This document shows, piece after piece, positions 18,985-28,178 of a DNA stretch of 64,000 bases. The translations under genes and the position numbers were made by a program. Location of the stretch: NCBI RefSeq assembly GCF_006538165.1, contig NZ_BDLU01000032.1, positions 372,001 to 436,000 of the forward strand, read 5' to 3'. The first letter of the stretch is position 1, and the number at the start of each line of letters is the position of its first letter. The notes beneath the pieces are model-generated. The model saw nothing but the letters and a program-made list of their open reading frames with translations, searched no databases and was not told where the DNA came from. This stretch comes from Komagataeibacter diospyri (GTDB lineage: Bacteria; Pseudomonadota; Alphaproteobacteria; Acetobacterales; Acetobacteraceae).

Positions 18985-21315
18985 ATGTTGTCACGTAATC
19001 TTGAACAGACGCTTCACCGTGCGCTGACACTGGCCGGCGACCGTCGGCACGAATACGCAACGCTTGAACACCTCCTGCTTGCCCTGATCGATGACCCGGA
19101 TGCCGTGACGGTATTCCGCGCCTGCGGGGTTGACCTGACCAAGCTGCGCACCGACCTGACCGATTTCCTTGACAAGGATCTCGCCGGGCTTGCCGCCGAC
19201 CGTACCGTTGATCCCAAGCCGACCGCCGCATTCCAGCGCGTGATCCAGCGCGCCGCGATCCACGTGCAGTCCACCGGCCGGGACGAGGTAACGGGCGCAA
19301 ATGTGCTGGTCGCCCTGTTTGCCGAACGCGAAAGCCACGCTGTCTATTTCCTGCAGCTGCAGGACATGACGCGGCTGGATGCGGTCAACTTCATCTCCCA
19401 CGGTATCGCCAAGGCGCCCGACCGCTCCACGCGTCGGCCCGTCGCCGGTAGCGCGCCCGAAGGAAATGAAAACGAGGAACGCGGCAAGACCGGACAGAAA
19501 AGCCAGGATGCGCTGTCCACCTACTGCACCAACCTCAACGAGAAGGCGCAGGAAGGCAAGGTTGACCCGCTGATCGGCCGCGACTCCGAAATCGAACGCA
19601 CGATCCAGATCCTGTGCCGCCGCACCAAGAACAACCCGCTGTATGTGGGTGACCCCGGCGTGGGCAAGACCGCCATTGCCGAAGGGCTGGCCAAGCGCAT
19701 TGTCGAAGGTGACGTGCCGGAAGTGCTGCTCAATTCCACGATCTATTCGCTGGATATGGGCGCGCTGCTGGCGGGCACCCGCTACCGTGGTGATTTCGAG
19801 GAACGGCTGAAGGCGGTCGTGACCGAACTGGACAACAACCCCGGCTCCATCCTGTTCATTGACGAAATCCATACCGTCATTGGCGCGGGTGCGACATCGG
19901 GCGGGGCCATGGATGCGTCCAACCTGCTCAAGCCCGCCCTTGCCGCCGGCACGCTGCGCTGCATGGGTTCGACCACGTACAAGGAATACCGCCAGCATTT
20001 TGAAAAGGACCGCGCGCTGGTGCGCCGGTTCCAGAAGATCGACGTGGCGGAACCCTCGGTCGATGATGCGGTCAAGATCCTGCGTGGCCTGAAGGTCAAT
20101 TACGAAAAGCATCACAAGGTGCGTTACACCGATGACGCGATCAAGGGTGCGGTGGAACTGTCTGCCAAGTACATCCATGACCGCAAGCTGCCCGACAAGG
20201 CCATCGACGTGATTGACGAAGTCGGTGCCTCGCGCATGCTGGTGCCCGAAAACCGCCGCCGCAAGACGGTCACACTGAAGGATGTCGAGGATATCGTCGC
20301 CAAGATCGCGCGCATCCCGCCCAAGAGCGTCTCGTCCGACGACAAGGAAACGCTGCGTTCGCTGGAACGTGACCTCAAGGGCATGGTCTATGGGCAGGAC
20401 AAGGCGATCGAGGCCCTGACGGCCGCGATCAAGCTGTCGCGCGCCGGACTGCGTGATCCGGAAAAGCCGATTGGCAACTATCTGTTCTCCGGTCCCACGG
20501 GTGTCGGCAAGACGGAAGTGGCCAAGCAGCTTGCCAGCACGCTGGGAATCGAACTGATCCGCTTCGACATGTCGGAATACATGGAGCGGCATTCGATTTC
20601 GCGCCTGATCGGCGCACCGCCGGGCTATGTCGGGTTTGACCAGGGTGGCCTGCTGACCGACGCCATTGACCAGCACCCGCATGCGGTCCTGCTGCTTGAT
20701 GAAATCGAGAAGGCACATCAGGACCTGTATAACGTCCTGCTGCAGGTGATGGATCATGGGCGGCTGACCGACCATAATGGCAAGACGGTCGATTTCCGCA
20801 ACGTGGTCCTGATCATGACCACCAATGCAGGCGCGGCCGACCTGAGCAAGGAGGCGATCGGTTTTGGCCGCACGTCACGCGAAGGCGAGGACGAGGATGC
20901 GATCAAGCGCCTATTCACGCCGGAGTTCCGCAACCGTCTTGATGCGATCATTCCGTTCGCCAACCTGTCACCACATGTGGTTGACCGGGTGGTGGAGAAG
21001 TTCATCTTCCAGCTGGAAGCCCAGCTTGCGGACCGCAACGTGATGATTGAAATCTCGTCGGCTGCACGTGAATGGCTGGCGGAACGTGGGTATGACCGGC
21101 TGTATGGCGCACGTCCCCTGGGCCGTGTCATTCAGGAACACATCAAGAAGCCACTGGCGGAAGAACTGCTGTTTGGTAAGCTGACCAAAGGTGGCGTGGC
21201 CAAGATCACGCTCAAGGATGGCAAGCTGGACTTTGAATATATCTCGCATGCGGAAAACCCGTCCACTGAAGGGGACGAAGGCGACAGCACGCGGGAAGAA
21301 GAAGCCGCCGACTGA
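18985..21315 (+). CDS. clpA: ATP-dependent Clp protease ATP-binding subunit ClpA
   Basis: AAA+ unfoldase that feeds proteins into ClpP. About 776 residues from the ATG at 18985, which has AAGGAG nine bases upstream; a TTG at 18964 is less likely. Order: the N domain that binds ClpS ([14 protein letters not shown]), a first ATPase with [13 protein letters not shown] and [12 protein letters not shown], and a second ATPase with [13 protein letters not shown] and [10 protein letters not shown]. The C-terminal IGFGR sequence (about 625) resembles the ClpP-docking IGF/L loop. The very acidic C-terminus is followed by a good terminator. Confidence 0.98.
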   Translation: MLSRNLEQTLHRALTLAGDRRHEYATLEHLLLALIDDPDAVTVFRACGVDLTKLRTDLTDFLDKDLAGLAADRTVDPKPTAAFQRVIQRAAIHVQSTGRDEVTGANVLVALFAERESHAVYFLQLQDMTRLDAVNFISHGIAKAPDRSTRRPVAGSAPEGNENEERGKTGQKSQDALSTYCTNLNEKAQEGKVDPLIGRDSEIERTIQILCRRTKNNPLYVGDPGVGKTAIAEGLAKRIVEGDVPEVLLNSTIYSLDMGALLAGTRYRGDFEERLKAVVTELDNNPGSILFIDEIHTVIGAGATSGGAMDASNLLKPALAAGTLRCMGSTTYKEYRQHFEKDRALVRRFQKIDVAEPSVDDAVKILRGLKVNYEKHHKVRYTDDAIKGAVELSAKYIHDRKLPDKAIDVIDEVGASRMLVPENRRRKTVTLKDVEDIVAKIARIPPKSVSSDDKETLRSLERDLKGMVYGQDKAIEALTAAIKLSRAGLRDPEKPIGNYLFSGPTGVGKTEVAKQLASTLGIELIRFDMSEYMERHSISRLIGAPPGYVGFDQGGLLTDAIDQHPHAVLLLDEIEKAHQDLYNVLLQVMDHGRLTDHNGKTVDFRNVVLIMTTNAGAADLSKEAIGFGRTSREGEDEDAIKRLFTPEFRNRLDAIIPFANLSPHVVDRVVEKFIFQLEAQLADRNVMIEISSAAREWLAERGYDRLYGARPLGRVIQEHIKKPLAEELLFGKLTKGGVAKITLKDGKLDFEYISHAENPSTEGDEGDSTREEEAAD

Positions 21316-21345
21316 CAAAGCCCTTATGGCTATCGCCTGAAAATG

Positions 21346-21375
21346 ACAGGGACCAGAAATGGTCCCTGTTTTTTT
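21346..21375 (+). terminator. rho-independent terminator of clpA
   Basis: Stem ACAGGGACC (21346-21354) pairs with GGTCCCTGT (21361-21369) and is followed by a T run to 21375. It lies between clpA and ynfA. Confidence 0.93.
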
Positions 21376-21400
21376 GTACCCCTGCCCCGAAAGGAACCCC

Positions 21401-21724
21401 ATGCTGACCGCCGCCATTTATGTTCCCGCCGCATTCGCGGAAATCTGCGGGTGTTTCTGTTTCTGGGCATGGATGCGTCTGGGGCGTTCGGCGCTGGTTC
21501 TGGTGCCGGGCTGCCTGTCGCTGGTGCTGTTCGCATGGCTGCTGACGTTCAGCCCGGCTGACAATGCGGGCCGGGCCTATGCCATTTATGGGGGGGTCTA
21601 TATCGCTGCCAGCCTGATCTGGTCATGGCTGGTGGAAAAGCTGCCGCCTGATCGCTGGGATATCGGAGGAGCCGCGATCTGCCTGGTGGGCGCAGCCATT
21701 ATCCTGTTGGGCCCACGCGCCTGA
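21401..21724 (+). CDS. ynfA: YnfA family small membrane protein
   Basis: 107 residues with four predicted membrane helices, inner membrane. Family pattern: [17 protein letters not shown] at the start, [17 protein letters not shown] in the middle, and [18 protein letters not shown] at the end. It belongs to the small-multidrug-resistance-like YnfA family; E. coli YnfA has been linked to drug efflux, but the natural role is unclear. The start at 21401 follows AAGGAA. It stands alone between the clpA terminator and a repeat. Confidence 0.93.
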   Translation: MLTAAIYVPAAFAEICGCFCFWAWMRLGRSALVLVPGCLSLVLFAWLLTFSPADNAGRAYAIYGGVYIAASLIWSWLVEKLPPDRWDIGGAAICLVGAAIILLGPRA

Positions 21725-21841
21725 ATAACTTATTGATGGGAATATAATTTTTCAGTGAATCTGTTTTCAGAAAGCTTCAGGAAACACCGCCTTTTTGAAA
21801 AAAGGCGGTGCCCAAAACGTTTTTAAAATCTGAAACAGCCC
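21725..21841. repeat. dispersed hairpin repeat, copy 2
   Basis: Fills the whole gap between the convergent ynfA and DUF3465 genes. The second hairpin is perfect (21787-21808, CCGCCTTTTT paired with its complement). The first hairpin (21761-21779) is degraded. The right side ends in AATCTGAAACAGCC. It could end transcription from both sides. Confidence 0.85.
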
Positions 21842-22411
21842 TTACTGGTAACGGGTTCCGTTGACTGTCACATACCCCGCCACAGGCCAGGTACGACCGG
21901 TACCGTGATGGGTCCAGTCAATGCCCTGACTGCGCGCGTTATCGTAATAATACCGGCCCAGCACATCCGCCTGGTCACCCCTGGCCACCCACGGCCATGC
22001 AGGCGCGGACATACGGTCCAGATCGGACACGATGCGGATGGACACGCCATTACCGACATCAACATAGAAATAGCCATGAAGGCCGCTACGGGTCCGTTTT
22101 GACGCGGACACCGCGATTACGCGGCCACAGACATGCTCGACCCGATCAGGCTGGTCGCCCTGCTTACCTTCTGCCGCTTCAACGTCGGCCAGGAATTTGC
22201 GGTTATCACAGGTTTCCGGCACGGGGGTAGCGATAGCCTGGGTCTGCGCATTGTCCTTTTCACTGCCAGACTGCTGGTAGTCTTCCCCGGCCTGTTCCCG
22301 CCTGTGATGGTGATGGCGGCGTGCCTCGGCTGGTGCCATCAGCGTCCCCTGCACCGCAAGGACCGCCGCAAGCCCCATCATCCCACGTATATGCCAGCGC
22401 ATTGCCGCCAT
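21842..22411 (-). CDS. exported DUF3465 family protein
   Basis: About 189 residues. The start at 22411 has a GGAG site and gives a signal peptide ending near PAEA, followed by an Arg/His-rich patch (RRHHHHRR). The C-terminal half, from EHVCGRVIAV to GIDWTHHGTGR, matches the DUF3465 pattern, including the WTHH motif. The function of the family is unknown; it has an OB-like look and is periplasmic or secreted. It lies downstream of ppk2 on the same strand, with a 55-bp gap. A longer in-frame start at 22510 overlaps ppk2 and was not used. Confidence 0.8.
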   Translation of the reverse strand: MAAMRWHIRGMMGLAAVLAVQGTLMAPAEARRHHHHRREQAGEDYQQSGSEKDNAQTQAIATPVPETCDNRKFLADVEAAEGKQGDQPDRVEHVCGRVIAVSASKRTRSGLHGYFYVDVGNGVSIRIVSDLDRMSAPAWPWVARGDQADVLGRYYYDNARSQGIDWTHHGTGRTWPVAGYVTVNGTRYQ

Positions 22412-22466
22412 GACTGTTCTCCATTCACACAAGATCACAATCTTTTGCGGGGTGTGGTCATACACG

Positions 22467-23396
22467 TCAATGAACGGCGTGATGAGTGGCCTGTGGGGCT
22501 TCCGCTTCAAGCTGCTTGCGGGCCTTCTCCATTTCCGCCTCCATGGCGGGATCGGATGCCGGCATTTTCAGATGCAGTTTTTCCAGCGCGTCAATAATGG
22601 CCTCGATCACCACCAGCCGTTCAAACCATTTCTGATCGGCCGGCACGACAAACCATGGCGCATCGGGGTGGGCGGTGCGCTTGATCGCCTCCTCGTACGC
22701 GCTCTGGTAATCATCCCAGTAATGCCGTTCATGGATATCGGCTGGCGAGAATTTCCAGTTCTTGGTGCGGTGATCGATCCGGCGCAGGAAGCGCTTTCGC
22801 TGCTCCTCCTTCGACAGGTGCAGGAAGAACTTCAGCACAACCGTCCCCTGACGCGCCATGTACTGCTCGAAATGGCTGATGTCCTCATAACGGTCCTGCC
22901 AGAATGTCGGCTTTTTACGTAAGGAGGCAGGCAGGCATTCATGGTCCAGCAGTTCGGGGTGCACCCGGGTGACCAGCACTTCCTCATAATGACTGCGGTT
23001 GAAAATGCCGATGCGCCCGGCCGCAGGAGCTGCCAGATGCTCGCGCCACAGGTAACCATGCGACAGTTCAACCGGACCGGGCTGCTTGAACGACGTTACG
23101 CTGACGCCCTGCGGGTTGATGCCGGACATGACATGCTTGATCACGCCATCCTTGCCCCCCGCATCCAGCGCCTGCAGCACGATCAGCACGGACCATGTGC
23201 CATTGGCGTACAGTACCGACTGCAGTTGCGACAGGCGGCGGATGCGTTCCTTCAGCAGCCGCTTGCCGGTTTTCTTGTCCAGCCCGCAGGCTTCCGCCGC
23301 CCGCGTGGGACAGGCCGCAAGGGAAAAATCATGTCCGTTACGCACAGCGAACTGGCGTGCCAGCGTGTTACTCATATTCTTGGTCTTGCGGGCCAT
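22467..23396 (-). CDS. ppk2: polyphosphate kinase 2 (PPK2) family protein
   Basis: Transfers phosphate between polyphosphate and nucleotides in the cytoplasm. 309 residues. Walker A is VLQALDAGGKDGVIKHV (about 72-88). FNRSHYEEVLVTRVHP (about 132-147) and the DRYEDISHFE and KFFLHLSKEEQ segments are typical of single-domain PPK2. The sequence alone does not decide whether it prefers NMP or NDP. Its start is two bases after the stop of the upstream SDR gene, so the two are coupled. Confidence 0.93.
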   Translation of the reverse strand: MARKTKNMSNTLARQFAVRNGHDFSLAACPTRAAEACGLDKKTGKRLLKERIRRLSQLQSVLYANGTWSVLIVLQALDAGGKDGVIKHVMSGINPQGVSVTSFKQPGPVELSHGYLWREHLAAPAAGRIGIFNRSHYEEVLVTRVHPELLDHECLPASLRKKPTFWQDRYEDISHFEQYMARQGTVVLKFFLHLSKEEQRKRFLRRIDHRTKNWKFSPADIHERHYWDDYQSAYEEAIKRTAHPDAPWFVVPADQKWFERLVVIEAIIDALEKLHLKMPASDPAMEAEMEKARKQLEAEAPQATHHAVH

Positions 23397-23398
23397 GA

Positions 23399-24157
23399 TC
23401 AGTCCTTCATCCCCCGCGCCACCGCAAGACCGCCTGCCGCCTGACAGACCGGCATCATCTCGATTTCATTGATATTGACGTGACGCGGCAATGACAGGAC
23501 CCAGGCCACCGTCTCGGCAATATCCGCCGGTAGCAGCGGCTTTGTCCCTTCGTACACCGCTGCAGCCTTTGCATCGTCACGCAGGCGTACCTGGCTGAAC
23601 TCACTCCCCCCGCACAGGCCGGGTTCAAGGTTCGTAACGCGCACATTATGACCCAGCAGGTCACAGCGCAGGTTGCGCATGAACTGCCTGACGAACGCCT
23701 TGGTCGCGCCATACACATTGCCACCGGTATAGGGATAGGTGCCAGCCGTGCTGCCAAGGGTCACGACATGCCCTCGATCACGCGCCACCATGCCGGGCAG
23801 CAGCACACGGGTCAGTTCGACCATGCCGGTCACGTTGGTGGAAATCATGGTCTGCCAGTTGGCGATTTCCGCGTCCTGCGCCTTTTCCATCCCCAGCGCC
23901 AGTCCGGCATTATTGACCAGCACGTCCACATCACGCCATCCATCGGGCAGGCTGCCCGGCAGGGCCGTGACCGCGCCCGCATCATCCATGTCCAGGCGGA
24001 AGGGCAGCAGGTCAGGCCCCAGCTCCGCCGCCAGCGCGTCAAGACGTTCACGCCTGCGGCCGGTTGCAATGACACGGTATCCATCATGCACAAGACGGTG
24101 GGCAATCGCCTTGCCGAATCCGGCTGTGGCACCGGTTACCAGTACGGTCTGCTTCAT
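23399..24157 (-). CDS. SDR oxidoreductase, YdfG-like
   Basis: A 252-residue short-chain dehydrogenase. Cofactor motif TGATAGFGKAIA (about 7-18), NNAG at about 86, and catalytic YGATKAF (about 147-153). IAETVAWVLSLPRHVNINEIEMMP near the end is characteristic of YdfG-type enzymes (NADP-dependent 3-hydroxy acid or L-allo-threonine dehydrogenase, malonic semialdehyde reductase). The ATG at 24157 has an AAGGAG site. It is coupled to ppk2, but no functional link is evident. Confidence 0.88.
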   Translation of the reverse strand: MKQTVLVTGATAGFGKAIAHRLVHDGYRVIATGRRRERLDALAAELGPDLLPFRLDMDDAGAVTALPGSLPDGWRDVDVLVNNAGLALGMEKAQDAEIANWQTMISTNVTGMVELTRVLLPGMVARDRGHVVTLGSTAGTYPYTGGNVYGATKAFVRQFMRNLRCDLLGHNVRVTNLEPGLCGGSEFSQVRLRDDAKAAAVYEGTKPLLPADIAETVAWVLSLPRHVNINEIEMMPVCQAAGGLAVARGMKD

Positions 24158-24287
24158 GATCGGTCTCCTTCCTGCATGGAACGGCAAGCCTTGCATATCG
24201 TGGGGCATCCGTCATTGAGAACAATCACGCCACGGGTAACACCTGAAATGGTTGCAAAGCAGGGCAAATCCGGTTCTATGGTGGTGT

Positions 24288-24872
24288 ATGGCTTCCTTCG
24301 CGACAACTCCAGGCTGCAGCCTGACAGGCCACCTGCTTGTGGCCACTCCCGCCCTGACCGATCCCGCTTTCGCGCGCAGTGTCGTCTACCTGTGCGCCCA
24401 TACGCCCGAGGACGGGGCCATGGGCCTTGTCGTCAACCGTCGCCTGTCCCAGCCTGTCCTTGATGATGTGCTGGAACAGCTTGGCATCGCCCCCGTACCA
24501 CCCCGTCGCCGCATCAATCTGTGCGCGGGCGGTCCGATGGATAACGGGCGCGGATTCGTGCTGCATACATCGGACTGGAGCGGGGACGGCAGCCTGCCGG
24601 TTGACCGCACCACCACGCTTACGGCCAGTCTGGACGTACTGCGTGACATTGCCGATGGCAATGGTCCCGCCCATGCACTGCTGGCCATGGGGCACGCCAG
24701 CTGGGAGGCGGGACAGCTGGAAGAAGAAATGCTGCACCATGACGCATGGATCGCAGCCCCGGCCACCGAAAACATCGTATTCGGGGCCGATCACAATGCC
24801 AAATGGCGGCAGGCGCTGGCCAGTGTGCGCATTGATCCCGCGTGGTACAGCGCCACCCCCGGCCACGCCTGA
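24288..24872 (+). CDS. YqgE/AlgH family protein
   Basis: About 194 residues, cytoplasmic, function not firmly known (the name comes from an alginate regulator in Pseudomonas). Family segments: LTGHLLVATPALTDPAFARSVVYLCAH, GAMGLVVNR, the GGPM motif near 92, and LLAMGHASWEAGQLEEEM. The ATG at 24288 begins just before the family core; an earlier in-frame codon at 24252 is possible. It stands alone between divergent and convergent neighbours. Confidence 0.92.
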   Translation: MASFATTPGCSLTGHLLVATPALTDPAFARSVVYLCAHTPEDGAMGLVVNRRLSQPVLDDVLEQLGIAPVPPRRRINLCAGGPMDNGRGFVLHTSDWSGDGSLPVDRTTTLTASLDVLRDIADGNGPAHALLAMGHASWEAGQLEEEMLHHDAWIAAPATENIVFGADHNAKWRQALASVRIDPAWYSATPGHA

Positions 24873-24889
24873 CCGGCGACGACTGTCAG

Positions 24890-25765
24890 TTACCAGCGCA
24901 GGGACGGCACGCAGGCCACCGGTGCAAGCCCGGCGGCGGATGCTTCGGCCACCGCAAGGTCGTAATCCGGATTACGACCCTGTTCCCAGCTACCGTCCAG
25001 CATTTCCTGATGAATGCCGCCCAGCACCCAGCAGCCATCAATACCGGCAGTGGCTGCCCCACGCATATCGGTCGCCAGCGCATCCCCCAGCGCCAGCACA
25101 CGGTCACGCGGCATATCCAGCAATGACAGCGCCAGTCCGTACACTTCTGGATAGGGCTTGCCGATCCAGCGCACGTCACGGTCATGTTCCGCATACCAGC
25201 TTGCCATGGCGCCTGCACAGATCAGGCGTTGCGTGCCACGGATGACCTGCTGGTCCGGGTTGGCGCAGATCATGGGCAGGTTCTGCGCGGCACAGCGTTC
25301 AAGCAGCGGCAGGTAAGGGGCGATGTCCTCCTCCCCCAGTTCCGCATCCGGCCCGGTATTGAGAACGAAATCCGCATGAGCCGGGTCGGTGACCACATCA
25401 AGGTCCAGCCCGGCATAGACATCCACATCCTTTTCCGGGCCAAGATGGATCATGCGCCGCCCAAGGGCTGCGAACCACGGGTCATCGCGGCTGGCCAACA
25501 TGCGGTGGGTGCATTCGCCACTGGTCATGATGGCGTCATACAGATCCGCACTGATCCCCATGCGGCGCAGGTTTGGTTCCACCGTTGCAGTCCGGCGCGG
25601 CGCATTGGACAGCAGCACGACACGACGACCGGCTTCGCGCAGGCGCTGCAGACATTCCAGAACGCCGGGATAGGGCTGCACGCCATTATGCACCACACCC
25701 CACAGGTCAAGGATGTAGCCGTCATAATCCCCGTTCAGCGTGGACAGCCCGTCATGCCATTTCAT
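24890..25765 (-). CDS. HAD-superfamily hydrolase, subfamily IIA (TIGR01459 type)
   Basis: A cytoplasmic phosphatase-like protein of 291 residues. Motif I is ILDLWGVVHNG, in which the usual DxDG is replaced by DLWG, as in the TIGR01459 group. The LLSNAPRR, KPYPEVY and ALGDALATDMRGAATAG segments supply motifs II-IV. Substrate unknown. The start overlaps the pyrD stop by four bases (ATGA), so it is probably translated with pyrD. Confidence 0.88.
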   Translation of the reverse strand: MKWHDGLSTLNGDYDGYILDLWGVVHNGVQPYPGVLECLQRLREAGRRVVLLSNAPRRTATVEPNLRRMGISADLYDAIMTSGECTHRMLASRDDPWFAALGRRMIHLGPEKDVDVYAGLDLDVVTDPAHADFVLNTGPDAELGEEDIAPYLPLLERCAAQNLPMICANPDQQVIRGTQRLICAGAMASWYAEHDRDVRWIGKPYPEVYGLALSLLDMPRDRVLALGDALATDMRGAATAGIDGCWVLGGIHQEMLDGSWEQGRNPDYDLAVAEASAAGLAPVACVPSLRW

Positions 25766-26838
25766 TTGAGAGCGGTTCCCTTGGCATCGGCCAGTGTCTC
25801 GAACCCTTCCGCACGCAGCGCGCGCAGGGTTTCGGCCTTCAGGCGCGCGATGATGCCTGGCCCGTCATAAACATAGGACGTGTAGATCTGCACAAGGTCG
25901 GCGCCCGCACGCACCCGGTCCACGATATCCGCACCGGTTTCGATCCCGCCACAGGCCACCAGCGCCACACGGCCACCAGCCACCTGTGCCACGCGGGTCA
26001 GCATGTCCTGCGCCAGCGCGCGCAGCGGGCGTCCGGACAGGCCGCCGGTCTCGCTGGCATACGGGCTACGCAGTCCCGCCGGGCGGGAAATGGTTGTATT
26101 GGAGACGATCAGCCCCTGCGCGCCACCGGCAATCGCGGCCTCGACCACTGCGGGCACATCATCATGCGCAATGTCGGGCGATATCTTGACCAGCAGCGGC
26201 GGCCGTTCGGGATGGGCGGTATTGATCGCGTCCAGAATACCCTTCAGCCGCGTGGCCTCCAGCAGGTCGCGCAGGCCCGGCGTGTTGGGCGATGACAGGT
26301 TGATGACGATGTAGTCGGCATAATGCTTAACCCGCCCGACCAGCATGGGATAATCGCGTTCGGGGTCCGCGCCGGTCTTGTTGATGCCAAGGTTCGCTCC
26401 AACCGGCACCTGCGCGCCCGGCGTGCGACGCGGGGATGACACGCGGTGCAGACGTGCCAGACGCACGGCAAAGCGGTCGATACCCTGATTATTGAAGCCC
26501 ATGCGGTTGATGATGCCGCGGTCTTCCGTCAGCCGGAACAGGCGCGGCTGCGGGTTGCCGGGCTGCGGACGCGGGGTCACGGTCCCGGCTTCGACAAAAC
26601 CGAAGCCCGAACGCGCCAGCGGGCGCACGACCAGCGCATTCTTGTCAAACCCCGCCGCCATGCCGATAGGGTTGGGAAAACGCAGGCCCATGGCCCGCAC
26701 CGACAGCGCCGGGTCATCTTTCCCGGGGCAGGATACCCCACCCAGTCCAAGCTGCAGGGCATCAAGGGCGACACGATGGGCGGTCTCGGGTTCCAGACGC
26801 CGCATGAGCGGCAGGATCATACGCGACATAATATTCAT
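25762..26838 (-). CDS. pyrD: dihydroorotate dehydrogenase (quinone), class 2
   Basis: Oxidises dihydroorotate to orotate with FMN and ubiquinone at the inner membrane, in pyrimidine synthesis. 358 residues. The N-terminal helix PLMRRLEPETAHRVALDALQ is the membrane-association region of class 2 enzymes. PNPIGMAAGFDKNA, VEAGTVTPRPQPGNP, the catalytic Ser in NLSSPNTPGLRD, and VACGGIETGADIVDRVRAGADLVQIY are all present. Followed by the HAD phosphatase in an overlapping arrangement. Confidence 0.97.
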   Translation of the reverse strand: MNIMSRMILPLMRRLEPETAHRVALDALQLGLGGVSCPGKDDPALSVRAMGLRFPNPIGMAAGFDKNALVVRPLARSGFGFVEAGTVTPRPQPGNPQPRLFRLTEDRGIINRMGFNNQGIDRFAVRLARLHRVSSPRRTPGAQVPVGANLGINKTGADPERDYPMLVGRVKHYADYIVINLSSPNTPGLRDLLEATRLKGILDAINTAHPERPPLLVKISPDIAHDDVPAVVEAAIAGGAQGLIVSNTTISRPAGLRSPYASETGGLSGRPLRALAQDMLTRVAQVAGGRVALVACGGIETGADIVDRVRAGADLVQIYTSYVYDGPGIIARLKAETLRALRAEGFETLADAKGTALK

Positions 26839-26882
26839 GACTGGGATTGTTGCCGCAATTCAGCGTCGGGGGAAAGGGGCAA

Positions 26883-28091
26883 CTAACCGTGCGCGGGCTT
26901 TGTCGTGTCCACGGGCCCATGTACATCGGTGGGAAAGCGGATCAGGTAATAGGGTGGCACCCGCAGGTCATGCCCGCCATTCAGCCCTCCCAGACGGTTC
27001 CACTGTCCCAGCGTGCAGTAAACCATGTCGCCATCAACGAATATTCCGTCAGGCGAGAGAATGCGCGGATCATGCACCATGGTATCGAACGTGCCATCGG
27101 CATTACGGCGGAAAATGGCGTCATGTTCGAAATTGGTGGTGTAGATGCGACCTTTTGCATCAGTGGCCAGACCATCAGCCACGCCCTTTTCCCCAAGGTC
27201 GCGGATACCGGCGGCAAGTTGCACATCGGTTTTGGAAAAATCGGCCAGCAGGTCGGTGGGAATACTGTACAGCCGCCTGCTGGTCAGGGGGCTGTAATAC
27301 AGCGTGGTGCTGTCCGGGGACAGGGTAATGCCGTCAACTCCACCCCAGACAAAGGCGGGCGGGTGCTGGGGGGGATCGAACACCAGAGGCCGTCCCTCCA
27401 CCACTGCCATGAAGGGGCGCTCCGCCTTGATGGAGGGATGATCCGCCAGCACCCTGCGCTGCCGGCCTGTTGCAATATCCACCACCACAAGGGCAGGCGA
27501 GAGACCAAAGGAGGAATCGGTCACGTACACCGTGCCCTGCGCCCCATGCGTCAGGTCCACCCGCAGGTCGTTCATATGACTATCCGCAAGCAGGGTCGGC
27601 GCATGCAGGATGATGCTGGCGAAGATCCGGTCCGTTTCGGGGTCAATGCCGATAACCTTCGCCGCCCCTGGTGCCAGTGGCTGTCCCGCCAGCTTACCAT
27701 CATCAATGGCCCATAACCGTCCCCGCGCATCCGTCGTCATGCCATGCACGGACATGAGACGGTTTGCAGGCGGCTGATCGGACGGCATGCTGTGCGTCAC
27801 ATCGGGATAGGGATACAGCTTTCCGCCCTTCAGTTCCGCAAGGGTCGCCCCGCGATGATTGACCGCGTGGCGGGGAAAGCCCACAAATATGCGCCCATGC
27901 GTCACCGCGATACCCGACGGGCCGGGACCATCAAACCGGGCCACGATGTCAAACGGGCCTGACGGGGCCACGCCATGATCACGGTTGGTGGCATCCCGCG
28001 CGGGTTCAGCCGCACGGGCGACACCGCCCATACCCATGGACAATGGCAGGATGGCACGGAACAGGTCACGCCTGTGCATGGACATGGTCAT
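26883..28091 (-). CDS. Tat-exported yellow/MRJP-like beta-propeller protein
   Basis: About 402 residues. The ATG at 28091 follows GGGGAAG. The N-terminus MHRRDLFRAILPL, then GGVARA, is a twin-arginine type signal, so the protein should fold before export to the periplasm. The body resembles the major royal jelly/yellow family (GRLWAIDDG, HMNDLRVDL, VYVTDSSF, GVDGITLSPDSTTLYYSPL, GVADGLATDAKGRIY), a six-bladed propeller related to SMP-30 lactonases. It is last in the dehydrogenase operon. A lactonase or binding role for the dehydrogenase product is inferred only from context. Confidence 0.85.
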   Translation of the reverse strand: MTMSMHRRDLFRAILPLSMGMGGVARAAEPARDATNRDHGVAPSGPFDIVARFDGPGPSGIAVTHGRIFVGFPRHAVNHRGATLAELKGGKLYPYPDVTHSMPSDQPPANRLMSVHGMTTDARGRLWAIDDGKLAGQPLAPGAAKVIGIDPETDRIFASIILHAPTLLADSHMNDLRVDLTHGAQGTVYVTDSSFGLSPALVVVDIATGRQRRVLADHPSIKAERPFMAVVEGRPLVFDPPQHPPAFVWGGVDGITLSPDSTTLYYSPLTSRRLYSIPTDLLADFSKTDVQLAAGIRDLGEKGVADGLATDAKGRIYTTNFEHDAIFRRNADGTFDTMVHDPRILSPDGIFVDGDMVYCTLGQWNRLGGLNGGHDLRVPPYYLIRFPTDVHGPVDTTKPAHG

Positions 28092-28178
28092 CGTCTTCCC
28101 CGGTGCTGGCTTGTACGGCCATTCATGCAAGTCCGGGGGACAAGGGCAATCGGCCCCGTCCCCGCACATGCTTCACAA